Origin: Aegilops tauschii subsp. strangulata
Taxonomy: Eukaryota > Streptophyta > Magnoliopsida > Poales > Poaceae
Assembly (NCBI RefSeq): GCF_002575655.3
Contig: NC_053035.3
Coordinates: 506,818,601-506,882,600, forward strand
Direction of reading: 5' to 3'
DNA: 64,000 bases
The position numbers were made by a program, and so were the translations under genes. Shown here piece by piece: positions 1-11,154 of this stretch. The notes beneath the pieces were generated by a model. It saw nothing but the letters and a program-made list of their open reading frames with translations, made no database searches and was not told the DNA's origin. The first letter of the stretch is position 1; every line of letters begins with the position of its first letter.

Positions 1-524
1 GTATCTATAATTTTTGATTGTTCCATGCCAATATTCTACAACTTTTACATACTTTTGGCAACTTTTTTTTACTATTTTTGGGACTAACATATTTATCCAG
101 TGCCCAGTGCCAGTTCTAGTTTGTTGCATGTTTTTTGTGTCGCAGAAAATCCATATCAAACTGAGTCCAAACGGGATAAAAACTTACGGAGTTTTTTTGG
201 AATATATGTGATTCTTGGGAAAAAAATCAACGCGAGATGATGCCCGAGGGGCCCACAAGGATGGAGGGCGCGCCCTTGACCCTTGTGGCCACTCTGTAAG
301 GCGGTTGGCGCCCTTCTTTCGCCGCAAGGAAGCCAATGTCCGGATAAAATCGTGTTAAAAGTTCAGCCCAATCGGAGTTACGGATCTCCGGGAATATAAG
401 AAATGGTGAAAGGCCATAATCTGGGAGCGCATAAACAGAAGGAAACACAGAGAGAGATCCAATCTCGGAAGGGCTCTCGCCCCTCCACCGCCATGGAGGC
501 CATGGACCAGAGGGGAAGCCCTTC
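1..524 (+). mobile_element. WHAM-like Gypsy LTR, left segment (window starts inside it)
   Basis: This is the left visible part of the base-layer LTR. It reads into the CACTA insertion at 525 and resumes at 3877; the two sides join cleanly once one TTC target copy is removed. The text (GC-rich region near 240-330, purine-rich leader near 420-480) matches Triticeae WHAM/Sabrina-type LTRs as I know them; the family name is recognition, not a search. The short open frames here are not genes. Confidence 0.7.
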
Positions 525-559
525 CACTACTAGGGAAAACCTTATACACAGAATCTTAG

Positions 560-1136
560 CAGCAGCGTGGTTTAAAAACAAACGCTACTGCTAATTAGCA
601 GTAGCGAGCTTCAGGAAACCGCGCTACTAATATCCCAGTAGCAGTAGCGCTCTAGGTGAAACAAGCGCTACTACTATAATTGCCACGGCGTTGCCTCCAG
701 GCTAGATATAGTAGTAGCGCCCTTCTTCTGGACGTGCTACTACTAAAGTACTTAGTAGCAGCGTTTTTCTTCAAAACTCGCTGCTGCTAAGTATCACCCC
801 CCTTGCAACTAATTAAGTTTAGTCCCATACTGCTAAGCGAACAAGCTGTTTACCACCTTAAATATGTTACTTCTCAAACTATCTCGAGCACTTGGTCTTC
901 ATTGAACTATATGTGTAGGATTTGTGGCTGCAATATGAATCCTCGTCTGTGCCTATACAGGTACGGTGAGGATTCATGTTGGCTATTTAGATTCTACACA
1001 AAAAGATCAATGATGACCAATGTATATTTTTGATGTTTTTACATGCTTAGACTTAGCAGTAGCGTTTTTTAGGACAAAGCGCTAGTGATATTGGGCTTAG
1101 CAGTAGCGAGCTCCCTGTACCCGCGCTACTGCTAAA
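560..1136. repeat. CACTA subterminal repeat blocks, left end
   Basis: Short direct and inverted copies of AGCAGTAGCG and its complement CGCTACTGCT recur between about 560 and 800, and again at 1055-1136. The 830-1050 spacer lacks them and I recognise nothing in it. The matching right-end block is at about 3660-3860. This arrangement is typical of CACTA transposase-binding arrays. Confidence 0.8.
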
Positions 1137-1189
1137 GCAAAACAAAAAAGGCGGCCCGGCTGCCCCCCCCCCCGCACGCTCATCTCTCA

Positions 1190-3283
1190 ATCGTCCCCCT
1201 CCGCCTGACGCCGCAGCTGCGGTTAGGGTTTCTCCTCCGCCACCGCCGCCGCAGGTAATGCTCCTCCCCCTCTCGCCGCCCCTCCGCTGCTCCTCCACCC
1301 TCCCGCCCACTCTGTCACCAGCCTTCCCCTTGTCAGCACCCCCGACCGAGGTCACCATGCCATCCCCCCTCCTTGACAGCACCCCCCGAGGGCTGCCCTA
1401 CCTAGATGCAACGAGGGCTTACGATTTTCATATGGATAACTAGATGCTTTTGTTTTTCTGTAATAAGTTATTTTTTGCAAAATGTAGGTGCCAATTTAGT
1501 TGAAATGCTTTGGTAGGTGGTACCGTGATCTACTAGATATTGGTTTTGATACAAGTATTTAGTTTGCAAGTGCTAAGTTAATCCCAATTAAATTTGCCAC
1601 TTGTTCTTTTAATCAGTTATCTTAGGCAATAGGGGCCAAATTAGATGAAATGTGTCTTGGTAGGTGTTATCTTGATTTGGTAGATAACTTATTACAGATC
1701 TTAGGATTATACCTTTGGTAGGGGCCAAATAGTTTTTTCGGCAATAGGTGCCACTGAAATGCTTTCGTAGATGATACCTTGTCATCTTGTATGTTACTAG
1801 ATCTTAGGATTATCATTGTCCATCAAATTGCTTCTCGCGGAAGAATCTCTTCATCAAATTGAAAGCTTGTTGTTTACTTTTTGGGATCGGGTTCCACTAT
1901 GAAAATATAACTGAAGAAGAACCAAAAATATCACATGCTACTGTTTTTCTTTCCTGTGAAGTGGATCGTTAATCCTTTGCTCATATTGCTTTAGAAAATG
2001 GCGCTGCCATCACCACCACCATGTCGAATGTGCAAGTCAAGGTGCGCCAGCAGCCTTGCAACTGGCAAGCTGTTCGGCATCTACTTCCAGCTGAGTTTTC
2101 ATCATGCGGCGGTAAGAAATTAGATGAAATGTAACAAGTATTTTATTTTTAGTGTTGGCATTACTGCATTGTGTCATTTTGCTTTTTTTACACAGATCGT
2201 CCCATGCAATGTGCGGTTGAAATTCAACAAGCTGATAAGAGACGCTATGACATTTGAGGCTCATGGGGGGCGTACACTATGGAAGTCGAGAAAGGACGCA
2301 ATATTTCGCAGATTGGAGGAGATGGATGGGCCCGTTTCCTCGCCCGCATGCGTCTTACTGGTGGTGAGTGATCAGCTTCTCCTTCAGAGCAGAAAGACCC
2401 AAGCTGGCTGTCATTTATATCAACCTGGTGGAAGATGATGAAGATGACGAAGATGATGAAGATAATGAGGACCCACTCAATGAAGATGATGAGAACCCAC
2501 TTCATGAAGCCATCATAGCTCAAAGAATGAGGATGAGCGAGGAGGAGGTGTGCAACCTATGGGACATAATTCCGCCACGTGATGACTTTGTCGGGGTGCC
2601 ATTCGTGACCCGCTTGACAAGTACCATGGTCGATCGGCATGAAATGGTATGTTATACTGACTGTAGTAATTTGATGATATATATATATGCTTTATTGTTA
2701 TACTTACAAATGCAAATTATCCGATGATATCCTTAGTGAATCTCATGATATGCTTAGTGTAGAGTCCAATGATATGTTGTGTGGAATCTAGTCGATGATA
2801 TGCTTTAGTGTAGAGTCTGATCACATGCTTATTAGTGTAGAATCCAAGGAACTATTAATAGTGTAGATAATCCATATATACTTATGAGTAGAATTAATGC
2901 TTAATTAGTACAAATGTGTAGTACTGTGTCTTTTGATAGTGTAGAAATGTATACTTAATAGAAATATATTTGCAAGAGTATGTGCGAGTCTATTTATTAA
3001 TTGATATGTTTTTCTTATTCAGAAATTGCCAAAGAACCTATCTGTGAGTTGTGGTATCGAGCCTGATGAAGAAGGCTCAGCTGGACTACGCCTTACTGCA
3101 AGGGGCTCCGTCACCACCTATACTTACCGCATGGACACAGACGGTCGCACACACTTAAACTCGGTTGGGTGGAAGAGATTCCTTGTTGGCAAGAATCTTC
3201 GTGTTGGACAGGCCATCCTAATTACTATCAGGAACACCCACCGCCCAGGCTTGAGGATGATGATCATCGTCGATATCATCTAG
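1190..3283 (+). pseudogene. Captured B3-domain gene fragment (two B3-like domains), frameshifted
   Basis: The likely structure is a GC-rich leader exon ending at 1254 (donor gtaatg), an intron to 1992, exon 1998-2111 starting ATG GCG CTG, an intron 2112-2195 (gtaaga...acacag), exon 2196-2646, an intron 2647-3022 (gtatgt...ttcag) and a last exon 3023-3283 ending TAG. The second half reads KLPKNLSV, then WKRFLVGKNLRVGQAI, a B3 DNA-binding-domain pattern; the first half (VPCNVRLKFNKLIRD, DGWARFLARM, FRAERPKL) is a second B3-like copy. An acidic D/E run (about 2433-2500) separates them. The first domain needs two frame changes, one around 2270-2285 and one near 2365 (a base missing after GGTGAG), so it is a pseudogene as read. 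B3 proteins are plant transcription factors; this copy was most likely captured by the CACTA element. The exon model is an inference from splice motifs. Confidence 0.72.
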
Positions 3284-3420
3284 AACTACATATGTGTGTG
3301 TGGCTATATCATCTAGAACTACATATGATGATCGTCGTCGATATCATGTAGAACTACATATGATGATCGTCGTCGATATCATCTAGAACTACATATGATG
3401 ATCGTCGTCGATATCACCTA
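3257..3420 (+). repeat. About 39-base tandem repeats over the B3 stop codon
   Basis: Units built from ATATCATCTAGAACTACATA and GATGATCGTCGTCG recur about four times. The first unit overlaps the end of the B3-like frame, including its TAG, so the array grew from the 3' end of the captured gene. Confidence 0.75.
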
Positions 3421-3469
3421 GTACTGCTTGAGGATGCATGTTGAGTATATATGAAATTGTTATCTAGTA

Positions 3470-3551
3470 CTCCCTCCGTTCCAAATTACTCATCGTGGTT
3501 TTAGTTCAAATTTGAACTAAAACCACGACGAGTAATTTGGAACCGAGGGAG
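3470..3551. mobile_element. Stowaway MITE (Thalos-like), 82 bases
   Basis: The element begins CTCCCTCCGTTCC and ends with the near-perfect complement GGAACCGAGGGAG. It is almost a complete palindrome around TTCAAATTTGAA and is flanked by TA on both sides (3468-3469, 3552-3553). This is the standard form of a Stowaway/Mariner-derived MITE in grasses. It is inserted in the CACTA element. Confidence 0.93.
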
Positions 3552-3876
3552 TACTACCTAGTACCTATAATGCTTTATGAAATTGATATCTAGTAGTACC
3601 TAGTATCTGGAAATTGCAATTTATTGAAGCTAAAATGGGGTCGGGAGCCGGGGGAAATGATGAAAGATATAGCAGTAGCGCGGGCTAGGAAATCGCTGCA
3701 GCTAATTAATAGTAGCGCGTTCCGGAAAAGCGCTGCTGATATAGTCAATAGTAGTAGCGCTGGTACAGACCGCGCTACTACTAACAGTTAGCTGTAGCGC
3801 CGTAGTAGTAGCGCGGCTGCCCGCGCTGCTGATAGCCTCAAAACTCGTGCTACTACTAGGGTTTTCCCTAGTAGTG

Positions 3877-4569
3877 TTCTCCCATCTAGGCGGAAGATCA
3901 AGGAAGAAGAAGAAGGAGGGGGGCTCTCCCCCCTCTCTCCCGGTGGCGCCAGAATGCCGCCGGGGCCATCATCGTGACGGCGATCTACACCAGCAACTTC
4001 GCCGCCGTCGCCATCAACTCTCTCCCTCTCTATGCAGCGGTTCAACACCTCTTGCCCCCGCTGTAATCTCTACTTAAACATGGTGCTCAACGCTATATAT
4101 TATTTCCCAATGATGTATGGCTATCCTATGATGTTTGAGTAGATCCGTTTTGTCCTATGGGTTCATTGATGATCGTGGTTGGTTTGAGTTGCATGTTTTA
4201 TTATTGGTGTTGTCCTATGGTGCTCTCCGTGTTGCACAAGCATGTGGGATCCCCGTTGTAGGGTTTGCAATATGTTCATGATTTGCTTATGGTGGGTTGC
4301 TAGAGTGATAGAAGCTTAAACCCCAGTAAGTAGGTTGTTTGCGTATGGGAGTAAAGAGGAATTGATACCTTATAATGCTATGGTTGGGTTTTACCTTAAT
4401 GATCTTTAGTAGTTGAGGATGCTTGCTAGAGTTCCAATCATAAGTGCATATGATACAAGAAGAGAAAGTATGTTAGCTTATGCCTCTCCCTCATATAAAA
4501 TTGCAATAATGATTACCGGTCTAGTTATCGATTGCCTAGGGACAAATAACTTTCTTGTGTGACAAAAAA
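3877..4569 (+). mobile_element. WHAM-like LTR, middle segment
   Basis: This is the continuation of the LTR from 524. It runs to the Copia A insertion at 4570. The last 5 bases (aaaaa; aaaag in the duplicated copy at 13401-13405) are the left target duplication of Copia A. The part 4125-4569 is duplicated at 12961-13405 by tandem duplication D1. No gene is present. Confidence 0.75.
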
Positions 4570-6296
4570 TGAAGGAAATACGCCCTAGAGGCAATAATAA
4601 AGTTATTATTTATTTCCTTATTTCATGATAAATGTTTATTATTCATGCTAGAATTGTATTAACCGGAGACATAATACATGTGTGAATACATAGACAAACA
4701 GAGTGTCACTAGTATGCCTCTACTTGACTAGCTCGTTGATCAAAGATGGTTATGTTTCCTAACCATAGACATGAGTTGTCATTTGATAAACAGAATCACA
4801 TCATTAGAGAATGACGTGATTGACTTGACCCATTCCGTTAACTTAGCACTTGATCGTTTAGTATGTTGCTATTGCTTTCTTCATGACTTATACATGTTCC
4901 TATGACTATCAGATTATGCAACTCCCGAATACCGGAGGAACACGTTGTGTGCTACCAAACGTCACAACGTAACTGGGTGATTATAAAGGTGCTCTACAGG
5001 TGTCTCCGAAGGTACTTGTTGAGTTGGCATAGATCGAGATTAGGATTTGTCACTCTGATTGTCGGAGAGGTATCTCTGGGCCCTCTCGGTAATGCACATC
5101 ACTATAACCCTTGCAAGCATTGTAACTAATGAGTTAGTTGCGGGATGATGTATTACGGAACGAGTAAAGATACTTGCCGGTAACGAGATTGAACTAGATA
5201 CCGACGATCGAATCTCGGGCATGTAACATACCGATGACAAAGGGAACAACGTATGTTCTTATGCAGTTTGACCAATAAAGATCTTCGTAGAATATGTGGG
5301 AGCCAATATGAGCATCCAGGTTCCGCTATTGGTTATTGACCGGAGACGTGTCTCGGTCATGTCTTCATAGTTCTCGAACCAATAGGGTCCGCACGCTTAA
5401 AGTTCGGTTACGGTCGGTATTATGAGTTTTTCTGTTTTGATGTACCGAAGGTAGTTCGGAGTCCCAGATATGATCACGGACATGACGAGGAGTCTCGAAT
5501 GGTCGAGACGTAAATATCGATATATTGGACGACTATGTTCGGACACCGGAAGTGTTTTGGGAGGTTTCGGACATATACCGGAGTACCGGGGGGTTACCGG
5601 AACCCCCCGGGGAGTTTATTGGGCCTATTGGGCCCTAGTGGGAGAAGAGGAGGGGCAGCCAGGGCAGCCGCGCGTCCCCTCCCCCTCTAGTCCGAATTGG
5701 ACAAGGAGGGGGGGCGGCGCCCCCCTTTCCTTCTCTTCCTCTCTCCCTCCCCTCTCCTCTCCTACTCCTACTTGGAAGGGGGGAGTCCTACTCCCGGTGG
5801 GAGTAGGACTCCTCATGGGGCGCACCATAGGGGGCCGGCCCCTCCCCTCCTCCACTCCTTTATATATGGGGAGGGAGGCACCCCTTGGAGATACAACAAT
5901 TGATCATTGATCTCTTAGCCGTGTGCGGTGCCCCCCTCCACCATAATCCACCTCGGTAATATCGTAGTGGTGCTTAGGCGAAGCTCTGCGTCAGTAGCAA
6001 CATCATCACCGTCATCACGCTGTTGTGCTGACGAAACTCTCCCTCGAAGCTCTGCTGGATCAGAGTTCGTGGGACGTCATCGAGTTGAACGCGTGCTGAA
6101 CTCGGAGGTGTCGTGCGTTCGGTACTTGGATCGGTCGGATCGTGAAGACATATGACTACATCAACCACGTTGTTCTAACGCTTCCACTTTCGGTCTACGA
6201 GGGTACGTGGACAACACTCTCCCCTCTCGTTACTATGCATCACCATGATCTTGCGTGTGTGTAGGATTTTTTTTGAAATTACTACGTTCCTCAACA
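4570..6296 (+). mobile_element. Copia A 5' LTR (D1 unit 1)
   Basis: The 1727-base LTR begins TGAAGGAAATACGCC and ends ACGTTCCTCAACA. The tRNA-Met primer site follows directly. The length and text fit the Angela/BARE1/WIS lineage. Diagnostic 'A-type' sites include CGAATACCGG near 4929, GGCATAGATCG near 5027 and the ending part around 5540-5600, which differ from the B-type LTRs. A TATATA box at 5861-5866 marks the likely promoter. The left target duplication is 4565-4569. Confidence 0.93.
5859..5868 (+). promoter_or_regulatory. TATA box of Copia A LTR
   Basis: CTTTATATATGGGG lies about 430 bases before the LTR end, where transcription of BARE/Angela LTRs is expected to start. The same site recurs in each A-type LTR (near 14705, 39298 and, altered to TTTATTTA, 51826) and as TTTATATACG in B-type LTRs (near 12445, 21290, 37190, 43411, 45506). 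Confidence 0.7.
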
Positions 6297-7505
6297 GTGG
6301 TATCAGAGCCAGGTTTATGCGTAGATGCTATATGCACGAGTAGAACACAAGTGAGTTGTGGGCGATACAAGTCATACTGCTTACCAGCATGTCACAATTT
6401 GGGTCGGCGGTATTGTTGGATGAAGCGGCCCGGACCGACATTACGCGTACGCTTACGCAAGACTGGTTCTACCGACGTGCTTTGCACACAGGTGGCTGGC
6501 GGGTGTCAGTTTCTCCAATTTTAGTTGAACCGAGTGTGGCTACGCCCGGTCCTTGTGAAGGTTAAAACAACACTAACTTGACAAACTATCGTTGTGGTTT
6601 TCATGCGTAGGTAAGAACGGTTCTTGCTCGGCCCGTAGCAGCCACGTAAAACTTGCAACAACAAAGTAGAGGATGTCTAACTTGTTTTTGCAGGGAATGT
6701 TGTGATGTGATATGGTCAAGACATGATGCTAAATTTTATTGTATGAGATGATCATGTTTTGTAACAAAGTTATCGGCAACTGGCAGGAGCCATATGGTTG
6801 TCGCTTTATTGTATGCAATGCAATTGCCCTGTAATTGCTTTACTTTAACAGTAAGCGGTAGCGATAGTCGTAGAAGCAATAGTTGGCGAGACGACTACGA
6901 TGCTACGATGAAGATCAAGGTGTCGCGCCGGTGATGGTGGTGATCATGACGGTGCTTTGGAGATGGAGATCACAGGCACAAGATGATGATGGCCATATGA
7001 TGTTTATCCTTTATGCATCTTATTTTGCTTAGATCAACGATAGCATTATAAGATGATCTCTCACTAAATTTGAAGGTACAAGTGTTCTCCCTGAGTATGC
7101 ACCGTTGCGAAAGTTCATCGTGCCGAGACACCACGTGATGATCGGGTGTGATAAGCTCTACGTTCACGTACAACGGGTGCAAGCCAGTTTTGCACATGCA
7201 GAATACTCGGGTTAAAATTGACGAGCCTAGCATATGCAGATATGGCCTCGGAACACTGAGACCGAAAGGTCGAGCGTGAATCATATAGTAGATATGAGCA
7301 ACATAGTGATGTTCACCATTGAAAACTACTCCATCTCACGTGATGATCGGACATGGTTTAGTTGATATGGATCACGTGGTCACTTAGATGATTAGAGGGA
7401 TGTCTATATAAGTGGGAGTTCTTTAATAATTTGATTAACTAAACTTTAATTTATCATGAACTTAGTACCTGATAGTATTTTGCATGTCTATGTTGTTGTA
7501 GATAG
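6297..7505 (+). other. Copia A primer-binding site and untranslated leader
   Basis: The primer-binding site GTGGTATCAGAGCC (6297-6310) follows the LTR and matches the 3' end of initiator tRNA-Met. The 1.2 kb up to the gag ATG has only short incidental frames. The same leader is present at 15142-16350 (GTGGTATCAGAG) and, split by the Sabrina-like insertion and more decayed, in Copia B. Confidence 0.88.
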
Positions 7506-8657
7506 ATGGCCCGTGCTGTTATTCCGTTGAATTTTAATGCGTTCCTTGAGAAAGCAAAGTTGAAAGATGATGGTAGCAATTACATGGACTGGGTCCGTAA
7601 CTTGAGGATTATCCTCATTGCTGCACAGAAGAATTACGTCCTGGAAGCACCGCTAGGTGCCAAACCTGCTGCAGGAGCTGAACCAAATGTTATGAATGTC
7701 TGGCAAAGCAAAGATGATGACTACTCGATAGTTCAGTGTGCCATGTTTTACGGCCTAGAACCGGGACTTCAACGACATTTTGAACGTCATGGAGCATATG
7801 AGATGTTCCAGGAGTTGAAGTTAATATTTCAAGCAAATGCCCGGATTGAGAGATATGAAGTCTCCAATAAGTTTTACAGCTGTAAGATGGAGGAGGATAG
7901 TTCTGTCAGTGAGCATATACTCAGAATGTCTGGGTATAATAATCACTTGATTCAACTAGGAGTTAATCTTCCGGATGATAGCATCATTGACAGAATTCTT
8001 CAATCCCTACGACCAGGCTACAAGAGCTTCGTGATGAACTATAACATGCAAGGGATGGATAAGACGATTCCCGAGCTCTTCGCAATGCTAAAGGCTGCGG
8101 AGGTAGAAATCAAGAAGGAGCATCAAGTGTTGGTGGTCAACAAGACCACCAGTTTCATGAAAAAGGGTAAAGGGAAGAAAAAGGGGAACTTCAAGAAGAA
8201 CAACAAGCAAGTTGCTGCTCAAGAGAAGAAACCCAAGTCTGGACCTAAACCTGAGACTGAGTGCTTCTACTGCAAACAGACTGGTCACTGGAAGCGGAAC
8301 TGCCCCAAGTATTTGGCGGATAAGAAGGATGGCAAGGTGAACAAAGGTATATGTGATATACATGTTATTGATGTGTACCTCACTAATTCTCGCAGTAGTG
8401 CCTGGGTATTTGATACTGGTTCTGTTGCTAATATTTGGAACTCGAAACAGGGACTACAGATTAAGTGAAGATTGGCTAAGGACAAGGTGACGATGCGCGT
8501 GGGAAATGGTTCCAAAGTCGATGTGATCGCAGTCGGCACGCTACCTCTACATCTACCTTCGGGATTAGTTTTAGACCTAAATAATTATTATTTGGTGCCA
8601 GCGTTGAGCATGAACATTATATTTGGATCTTGTTTGATGCGAGGCAGATTCATTTAA
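7506..8657 (+). pseudogene. gag: Copia A gag and protease (D1 unit 1), one stop and a frame break
   Basis: The frame starts ATG GCC CGT and runs 320 codons. It has a lysine-rich stretch and a CCHC zinc knuckle (CFYCKQTGHWKRNC, about residues 253-266), the nucleocapsid RNA-binding motif. The protease active site DTG (VFDTGS) follows at about residue 303. A TGA at 8466-8468 interrupts protease; it stands where the family has arginine, consistent with CGA to TGA. The same frame continues as KDKVTMRVGNGSK to about 8657, where a further frame break precedes integrase. Gag packages the element RNA and protease would cut the polyprotein. The retained length shows moderate decay, but the copy cannot be functional as read. 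Confidence 0.9.
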
Positions 8658-8685
8658 ATCAGAGAATAATGGTTGTTCTATTTAT

Positions 8686-9750
8686 ATGAGTAATATCTTT
8701 TATGGCCATGCACCCTCAAAGAGTGGTCTATTCTTTTTGAATCTCGATAGTAGTGATACACATATTCATAGTACTGAAGCCAAAAGATGCAGAGTTGATA
8801 ATGATAGTGCAAATTATTTGTGGCACTTCCGTTTAGGTCATATTGGTGTAAAGCGCATGAAGAAATTCCATTCCAATGGACTTTTGGAATCACTTGATTA
8901 TGAATCACTTGGTACTTGCGAACCATGCCTCATGGGTAAGATGACTAAAACGCCATTCTCCGGAACTATGGAGCGAGCAACAGATTTGTTGGAGATCACA
9001 CATACTGATGTATGTGGTCCAATGAAAGTTGAGGCTCGCGGCGGGTATCGTTATTTTCTCACCTTCACAGATGATTTGAGCAGATATGGGTATATCTACT
9101 TGATGAAACATAAGTCTGAAACATTGGAGAAGTTCAAAGAATTTCAGAGTGAAGTTGGAAATCATCGTAACAAGGAAATAAAGTTTCTACGATCTGATCG
9201 TCGAGGAGAATATTTGAGTTACGAGTTTGTTCTTCATTTGAAACAATGCGGAATAGTTTCGCAACTCACGCCACCTGGAACACCACAGCGTAATGGTGTG
9301 TCCGAACGTCGTAATCGTACTTTACTAGATATGGTGTGATCTATGATGTCTCTTACTGATTTACCGCTATCGTTTTGGGGATATGCTCTAGAGACAGCTG
9401 CATTCACGTTAAATAGGGCACCATCTAAATCCGTTGAGACAACTCCTTATGAACTGTGGTTTGGCAAGAAACCAAAGTTGTCATTTCTTAAAATTTGGGG
9501 CTACGATGCTTATGTGAAAAAGCTTCAACCTGATAAGCTCGAAAACAAATAGGAGAAATGTGTCTTCATAGGATACCCAAAGGAGACTGTTGGGTACACC
9601 TTCTATCATAGATCCGAAGGCAAGACATTCGTTGCTAAGAATGGATCCTTTCTAGAGAAGGAGTTTCTCTCGAAAGAAGTGAGTGGGAGGAAAGTAGAAC
9701 TTGATGAGGTAACTGTACCTACTCGCTTATTGGAAAGTAGTTCATCGTAG
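8686..9750 (+). pseudogene. Copia A integrase (D1 unit 1), with stops
   Basis: The HHCC zinc-binding region is visible (HFRLGHIGVKRMKK, then CEPC), followed by the catalytic core: D in HTDVCGP, D in RSDRRGEY and E in GVSERRNRT. Stops fall at 9338-9340 (TGA after LLDMV), 9550-9552 (TAG) and 9748-9750 (TAG after ESSS). Between them the frame is open with family sequence (ELWFGKKPKLSFLK, FIGYPKETVGYTF). The integrase would insert the DNA copy into the host chromosome; the stops prevent this. The order protease-integrase-reverse transcriptase is the Copia order. Confidence 0.9.
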
Positions 9751-9762
9751 AAATCTGTTCAT

Positions 9763-11154
9763 GTGGCTTCTACACCAATTAGTGAGGAAGCTAATGATGA
9801 TGATCATGTAACTTCAGGTCAAGTTACTACCGAACCTCGTAGGTCAACCAGAGTAAGATCCGCACCAGAGTGGTACGACAATCCTATTCTCGAGGTCATG
9901 TTACTTGACCATGACGAACCTACGAACTATGAGGAAGCGATGATGAGCCCAGATTCCGCAAAATGGCTTGAGGCCATGAAATCTGAGATGGGATCCATGT
10001 ATGAGAACAAAGTGTGGACTTTGGTTGACTTGCCAGATGATCGGCAAGCCATCGAGAATAAATGGATCTTCAAGAAGAAGACTGACGCTGACGGTAATGT
10101 TACTGTCTACAAAGCTTGACTTGTTGCGAAAGGTTTTCGACAAGTTCAAGGAGTTGACTACGATGAGACTTTCTCACCTGTAGTGATGCTTAAGTCCGTC
10201 CGAATCATGTTAGTAATTGCCGCATTTTATGATTATGAAATTTGGCAAATGGATGTAAAGACTGCATTCCCGAATGGATTTCTGGAAGAGGAGTTGTATA
10301 TGATGCAACCTGAAGGTTTTATCGATCCAAAGGATTCTAACAAAGTGTGTAAGCTCCAGCGATCCATCTATGGACTGGTGCAAGCCTCTCGGAGTTGGAA
10401 TAAACGCTTTGATAGTGTGATCAAAGCATATGGTTTTATACAGACTTTTGGAGAAGCTTGTATTTACAAGAAAGTGAGTGGGAGCTCTGTAGCATTTCTA
10501 ATACTATATGTGGATGACATATTGTTGATTGGAAATGATATAGAATTTCTGGATAGCATAAAAGGATACTTGAATAAGAGTTTTTCAATGAAAGACCTCG
10601 GTGAAGCTGCTTACATATTGAGCATCAAGATATATAGAGATAGATCAAGACGCTTAATTGGACTTTCACAAAGCACATACCTTGACAAAGTTTTGAAGAA
10701 GTTCAAAATGGATCAGGCAAAGAAAGGGTTCTTACCTGTGTTACAAGGTGTGAAGTTGAGTAAGACTCAATGCCCGACCACTGCAGAAGATAGAGAGAAA
10801 ATGAAAGATGTTCCCTATGCTTCAGCCATAGGCTCTATCATGTATGCAATGCTGTGTACCAGACCTTATGTGTGCCTTGCTATTAGTTTAGCAGGGAGGT
10901 ACCAAAGTAATCCAGGAGTGGATCACTGGACAACGGTCAAGAACATCCTGAAATACCTGAAAAGGACTAAGGATATGTTTCTCGTTTATGAAGGTGACAA
11001 AGAGCTCGTCGTAAATGGTTACGTCGATGCAAGCTTTGACACTGATCCGGATGATTCTAAATCGCAAACTGGATATGTGTTTATATTGAACGGTGGAGCT
11101 GTCAGTTGGAGCAGTTCTAAACAAAGCGTCGTGGCGGGATCTACGTGTGAAGCG
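9763..11154 (+). pseudogene. Copia A reverse transcriptase and first half of RNase H (D1 unit 1)
   Basis: The reverse transcriptase begins around EPRRSTRVRSAPEW, includes a stop (TGA 10117-10119, CGA-type change in YKA-R-LVAKGF) and carries the active-site motif YVDD (LYVDDILLIGN, near 10506). RNase H follows with the first catalytic Asp (GYVDASFDTD) and the Glu in STCEA. The frame ends at 11154 because the 5' LTR of Copia B is inserted there. The target sequence AAGCG is 11150-11154, and the remaining RNase H, with the third Asp (IYCDN), is found after the B-type LTRs at 37635, 43856 and 50160. Confidence 0.92.

Larger units (their letters stand above)
525..3876 (+). mobile_element. Non-autonomous CACTA DNA transposon with captured gene
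   Basis: The element begins CACTACTAGGGAAAACC and ends with its exact 17-base reverse complement (3860-3876). It is flanked by a 3-base target duplication TTC (522-524 and 3877-3879), as expected for CACTA (En/Spm) elements. Subterminal blocks at about 560-800, 1055-1136 and 3660-3860 repeat the motif AGCAGTAGCG in both orientations, the usual transposase-binding region. I see no transposase reading frame in 3.35 kb, so it would depend on an enzyme supplied elsewhere. Its interior holds a B3-domain pseudogene and a Stowaway MITE. It sits in the WHAM-like LTR. Confidence 0.93.

Noticed and set aside
545..830. CRISPR-like short regular repeats
   Set aside because: The spacing is irregular, copies occur in both orientations, and they lie at CACTA ends.
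5470..5910. Open frames of 60-170 codons in GC-rich parts of the Copia LTRs (also near 14340-14744, 20964-21401, 38978-39397, 51503-51772)
   Set aside because: They recur at the same LTR position in several copies with shifting frames and Pro/Gly/Arg/Ser-rich composition; they are LTR leader sequence.
6970..7284. 104-codon minus frame in the Copia leader (repeat at 15815)
   Set aside because: It is antisense to the element and absent from the diverged B leader.
8088..9165. Minus-strand frames opposite gag and integrase (also 16933-18010)
   Set aside because: They are shadows of the + strand genes.
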